From Phocoena phocoena (taxonomy: Eukaryota > Chordata > Mammalia > Artiodactyla > Phocoenidae): 64,000 nt of DNA. The notes under the pieces are model-generated. The model was not told the origin of the DNA and did no database searches. It worked only from the letters and a program-made list of their open reading frames with translations. The translations under genes and the position numbers were made by a program. Of the stretch, positions 59,326 to 64,000 are shown piece by piece. The DNA lies in contig NC_089220.1 in the NCBI RefSeq assembly GCF_963924675.1, forward strand, positions 52,338,639 to 52,402,638, read 5' to 3'. How positions within the stretch are numbered: the stretch's first letter is position 1; every line of letters begins with the position of its first letter.

Positions 59326-61280
59326 GCTTATCTTACTGTTTGGGGTCTCTTTTTTGCCAGCTGCAGGTTTGTAGTTCCTGTTGTTTTAGGTGTCTGTCCC
59401 TAGTGGCTAAGGTTGGTTCAGTGGGTTGTGTAGGCTTCCTGGTGGAGGGGTCTAGTGCCTGTGTTCTGGTGGATGAGGCTGGATCTTGTCTTTCTGTTGG
59501 GCAGGTCCACGGCTGGTGGTGTGTTTTGGGGTTTCTGTGGCCTTATTATGATTTTAGGCAGCCTCTCTGCTAATGGATGGGGCTGTGTTCCTGTCTTGCT
59601 AGTTTGGCATAGGGTGTTCAGCACTGTAGCTTGTTGGTCATTGAGTGAAGCTGGGTCTTGGCAATGAAATGGAGATGTCTTGGAGATTTTTGCTGTTTGA
59701 TATTACGTGGAGCTGGGAGTTCTCTTGTGGACCAGTGTCCTGAAGTTGGCTCTCCCACCTCAGAGGCACAGCACTGACTACTGGTTGGAGCACCAAGAGC
59801 CTTTCATCCACACAGCTCAGAATAAAAGGGAGAAAAAATAGAAAGAAAGAAGGAGGATAAAATAAAGTAAAATAAAATCAAGTTATTAAAATAAAAAATA
59901 ATTATTAAGGAAAAAATTTAAAAAGTTAAAAAAAAAAAGGACGGAAAGCACCCTAGGACAAATGGTGAAAGCAAAGGTATACAGACCAAATCACACACAG
60001 AATCATACACATACATACTCACAAAAAGAGCAGAAGGGGAAAAAATAATATATCTTTGCTCCCAAAGTCCACCTCCTCAATTTGGGATGATTCTTTGTCT
60101 ATTCAGGTATTCCACAGATGCAGAGTACATCAAGTTGATTGTGGAGGTTTAATCGGCTGCTCCTGAGGCAGCTGGGAGAATTTCCCTTTCTCTTCTTTGT
60201 TCGCACAGCTCCCATGGTTCTGCTTTGGATTTTGATCCGCCTCTGTGTGTAGGTCGCCTGAGGGTGTCTGTTCTTGACTCAGCCAGGACTGGGTTAAAGG
60301 AGCAGCTGATTCGGTGGCTCTGGCTCACTCAGGCTGGGGGGGAGGGAAGGGTACGGACGTGGGGCGAGCCTGCAGCAGCAGAGGCCGGCGGGATGTTGCA
60401 TCAGCCTGAGGTGTGCTGTGTGTTCTCCCGGGGAGGTTGTCCCTGGATCACGGGACCCTGGCAGTGGTGGGCAGCACAGGCTCCCCGGAAGTGGGGTGTG
60501 GACAGTGACCTGTGCTCACCCACAGGCTTCTTGGTGGCGGCAGCAGCAGCAGCCTTAGCGTCTCATGCCTGTCTCTGGGGTCTAAGCTGATAGCCGTGGC
60601 TCATGCCTGTGTCTGGAGCTCCTTTAAGCAGCGCTCTTAATCCCCTCTCCTCGTGCACCAGGAAACAAAGAGGGAAGAAAAAGTCTCTTGCCTCTTCGGC
60701 AGTTCCAGACCTTTTCCTGGACACACTCCCGGCTAGCTGTGGCGCACTAGCCCCCTTCAGGTTGTATTCACGCCGCCAACCCCAGTCCTCTCCCTGGGAT
60801 TCGACCGAAGATGGAGGCACAGCTCCCAGCCCCCGCCCGCCCCGGCGGGTGAGCAGACAAGCCTCTCGGGCTGGTGAGTACCGTTCGGCACCGATCCTCT
60901 GTGCGGGAATCTCTCCGCTTTGCCCTCTGCACCCGTGTTACTGTGCTCTCGTCCGTGGCTCCCAAGCTTTCCCCCCTCCGCCACCCGCAGTCTCCTCCCC
61001 GCGAAGGGGCTTCCTAGTGTGTGGAAACTTTTCCTTCTTCACAGCTCCATCCCAGAGGTGCGGGGCCTGTCCCTATTCTTTTGTCTCTGTTTTTTCTTTT
61101 TTCTTTTGCCCTACCCAGGTACTTGGGGAGTTTCTTGCCTTTTGGGAGGTCTGAGGTCTTCTGCCAGCGTTCAGTAGGTGTTCTGTAGGAGTTGTCCACG
61201 TGTAGATGTATTTCTGATGTATCTGTGGGGAGTAAGGTGATCTCCCTGTCTTACTCTTCAGCCATCTTGATGCTCCTCTC
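59326..61280 (-). promoter_or_regulatory. L1 5' UTR with internal promoter
   Basis: About 1.95 kb upstream of ORF1. The outer part (60200-61250) is GC- and CpG-rich. An A-rich block on the plus strand lies at 59820-59940. L1 5' UTRs carry an internal RNA polymerase II promoter, and in several mammals also antisense activity. The motif CAAGATGGC near the 5' end (plus strand GCCATCTTG at 61261) is the YY1-type site that sets L1 start sites. Large open frames here (121 and 183 codons on the plus strand) are incidental to the GC content. Confidence 0.75.
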
Positions 61281-61291
61281 GGTTTAAATTT

Positions 61292-64000
61292 CTTTAAAAA
61301 TTAGGTAGATTGAACAACATTGAACATGTTTATAGGCCACTTGTCTTTGGAAGTATATTTTGAAAGGCACAGACTCAGCTGTGTTACAACCTGGACACCT
61401 TAAAATCTGAATAACTTATTTGATCTAACCTCTTATAGATATGATCTCATCAGTTTTGCAGAGAACACTAGAAGAATTTCAAGCATAACATTTGAAGTTA
61501 GGTGAATTGTGCTGTGAGAATTTAAGCATAACAATTTTGTATTTAATGTAACGGGCTATGGCTACAAGCAATTATATATTTTTATGTATTCCTTGTTTGC
61601 TCAAAAAATCAAGGAAATACTACTAATTAGAAGTTTGTAATAGAAAAAGGTTAATGGTAAAAAATTTAAAAATCCTGTGTACTTGTTAAGCGTTATGGAT
61701 CACCCATTTGTTTTGCTACTACTCTGAAGATTTTAAGATTTTGTGACACTGCAGATTTCTTATATAGTTTGTTTTATTAACAAATCCTAACATTAATTAC
61801 AATTATGACAATTCTTAGAAAGGGTATTTATGAGTTCATTTAGGAGAATGTGGAAATTATTTAAAGTTGAGCACAGAGTCTTGCTCGATGGCAGACTGAA
61901 GGAGCACAGGTGATTGAGCAGGAGAGTGGGAGGTCCAACCCCTGTGACCTGATGGTAGGGAATCTGGGAGATGGCAGGTCTAAGAGCCTTCCTGGGGAAT
62001 GCTGTGTCACATTGCCACAGAGGTGAACCACTGAGATACTTACAGGGACAATTTCAAAACTTCATCCTCAGATAGATGGAAATTAAATTGTTTGAACAGA
62101 AATTTTGGGTAGTTCCTCAGCTCCTGAGTATATTTCTTTGAAATTGTCAAGCCTAAATAAAAAATTAGAGGTTGAGTGATGATATTTACCAATAAGTGCT
62201 TCTGTTTCACATTTCGTGGTTTAGAAAAATGTTTTTACTTTGAACTCTTATGATACTAAGTAATTTAATGAAAATATTCTTTGTCTATGGGACTATAAAT
62301 GATTGATAATTCTTTTTTTGTATTCTGTTCTTTCCCCCTAAATTCTAAAGACAAAGGAATGTCTGTCGTTTTTAAAATGAGGATGCAGCATGGCAAAATG
62401 AAAAAAAAATATATATATATAACACAATTTTTTTCTAGAATAAGACAGAACTGTAGATGAAACTAAACTTTGAATATTCACTAACCTTCACTGGGGATGT
62501 CTTATTTTTTCAAATGGAAATTAAAAATTTACTTTTTATGGTTTTAGATAGAACTAGAGGTTGTCATAAATAACAAGCTTTGCACAGGTTCCCGGTGTTT
62601 GCTAAGTTCTTAGTCTATGAGTGTTGCCTGGTGGAGTCCAAATCGTTCTTGCTTTGTGATAATTGCTCTTCTGCCCAGTTCTGAAGGGACTCTGGGTGTG
62701 TGTCATTATCACACTGATTCCTCTATTCTGGGGTTTGAAAGGCATTTTTGTGACATGCTGAGGATCTTGTCCTTCTTGGGGCTAGTCACAAGCAGCAGCA
62801 GTGATTTCTCAATGGAGAGAAACAATGGAGAAATTGGCAGGCCAGATCCTCAAAATCCTCTGCCTGCCATTGCCACTCTTGGAGAAGCAAATTGAAGTTT
62901 TCATTTTTGGCATATTCTGTAGTAAATCTCATTTGTTTTGTTGGTTAGCTAGACTGGAAGAAATAATAGCTGTCTCTAAATACCCAATTTGTGATTAAGG
63001 TTGGAGCACAATGATGACACTAATTTCATTTTAGTTAGTATTTGCTGGGGCTTTGTAGTTTTTTCCAAGAAAGCTGAGACGCTCTTAATTCTAGAGAAGG
63101 GTGAGTACATTTAGGTATACATTTCAGTCCAGAGGGTTTAAAAATGATGTAATTAGTACCGGTGGGTTCAGGAGTCCTGATCTCATAAGATGCTCTGATA
63201 ATTCATGAGAGTCAGGAAGATTTGGTTCCAAGAACTTTGGAAGGTTCACTGACCACATGATATATAGCTTCAGACATTAGTAAGAGGAAACCATTTCACG
63301 AGTTTGATTTAGAGGGGGAAAACCTAATCAAGGTTTTAAGGATTAAAGGCTGCCCCCTCTTGTAGCATTATAATAGTTTTTCTGCATCCTTTACTCTGCT
63401 TCCATCATGACTCAAAGCACATAAAGAATGGTACCATAAAAGAGGCAACTCTCTTGTGTTTATGTCAGTTTTTTTTTTTTTTGTAATGACAGTCTATGGC
63501 CTAGCTGCCAAAATTTCTGGAGTAGTTTTTTTTTGGTTTTTCCTCCTAAAATTTACTGATTAGATAGAAACATGATTCAACCTTTAGATGGAGACAATTC
63601 AGGATGTGGCATTGGATCCAATATAGAAAAAGGAACTTGTGTATAGAATCTCACATTTCTACCTACATGGGGAAAGCACAGTTCACCACAATATTTACCT
63701 TTAAGTGATAGCACACAGCTTAGTTCAGTCAAGTCCTTTGTGAGCAAAATATGAGATTAATGAAATATTTGATAACCTTTCAAATATTGCTTTCATATGT
63801 TTCTCCTGGAAAATACTGGGAAGAACATAGTGAAGGGCTTGGGGTAGGAACATCCACGTGGAGATGCAGATGTCTATGTCAGACTTTGGGGCACATGGTT
63901 CCTCTCCAGCACGCGTGTCAGAGGTTGTTCAAATGCTGAATTTGAAAAGAATGTTAAGAACCTTAGATTCAGTGAAATTTATATATTTTTAAATCTATAA
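61292..64000. other. No recognised gene or repeat
   Basis: AT-rich, with short T runs near 63469 and 63527. Frames at 62617-62895 and 62801-62998 show no domain and no supporting splice context. The area 61850-62050 and 62600-62900 is less AT-rich but not recognisable. Confidence 0.45.

Larger units (their letters stand above)
53982..61280 (-). mobile_element. Full-length L1 retrotransposon
   Basis: A complete L1 on the minus strand, about 7.1 kb without the SINE inside it. The 11-base target duplication GGTTTAAATTT is at 53971-53981 and 61281-61291. Reading on the minus strand: the 5' end is at 61280 (GAGAGGAGCATCAAGATGGC), a GC-rich 5' UTR runs to about 59326, then ORF1, a short spacer, ORF2, a 3' UTR of about 300 bases and a poly(A) tail. 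L1 copies itself through an RNA intermediate by target-primed reverse transcription. Both frames carry stops and frameshifts, so this copy cannot move on its own. The 3' UTR matches the shorter copies at 3375 and 32587. Confidence 0.95.

Noticed and set aside
60225..61154. GC-rich block with 121- and 183-codon frames as a CpG-island gene
   Set aside because: It lies inside the L1 5' UTR, bounded by the L1 target duplication at 61281. The GC content alone explains the open frames.

Overview
This window is nuclear DNA of a mammal, very probably a cetacean (whale or dolphin). The main reason is fourteen tRNA-derived SINE insertions. Thirteen belong to the CHR-1 and CHR-2 families, which are known from cetaceans, hippopotamuses and ruminants. 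No ruminant BovB or Bov-A element was recognised, which leaves cetacean or hippopotamus. Species and chromosome cannot be told from the sequence.

I found no host protein-coding exon, rRNA, functional tRNA, CRISPR array or prokaryote-type operon. Long open frames are explained by transposons: CHR SINEs stay open in several frames, and LINE-1 (L1) supplies the longest frame at 55202-56143. The window is AT-rich intergenic or intronic sequence with layered retrotransposons. An intron with no exon in the window cannot be excluded.

Layout. 1-9 kb: an old retroviral LTR on the minus strand, old inverted L1 pieces, a MIR, and CHR SINEs. 9-24 kb: a CHR-2, an old L1 3' end, two CHR-1s, an L2 of about 1.2 kb, several MIRs and microsatellites. 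24-38 kb: a CHR-1 whose tail is a run of 17 G, a second long L2 with a (GT)n, three sense L1 3' pieces (one with an inverted 5' part), and a bare poly(T) tract flanked by a target-site duplication. 38-53 kb: MIRs, L2/L3-like sequence, and a nested array at 47.6-48.7 kb where an older mammalian repeat is split by a CpG-rich LTR-like element that itself carries a CHR-1. 54-61.3 kb: a full-length L1 on the minus strand with a clear 11-bp target-site duplication, a long GC-rich 5' UTR, broken ORF1 and ORF2, and a CHR-1 inserted into ORF1. 61.3-64 kb: sequence with no recognised repeat.

No set of genes here works together, and I see no new biological system. The features most worth following are the LTR-like element at 47703-48539 with a cluster of promoter-type motifs, the poly(T)-only insertion at 33349-33390, the full-length L1, and the G17 SINE tail. 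Repeat family names come from recognition by eye. Boundaries without a stated target-site duplication are good to roughly 20-50 bases.
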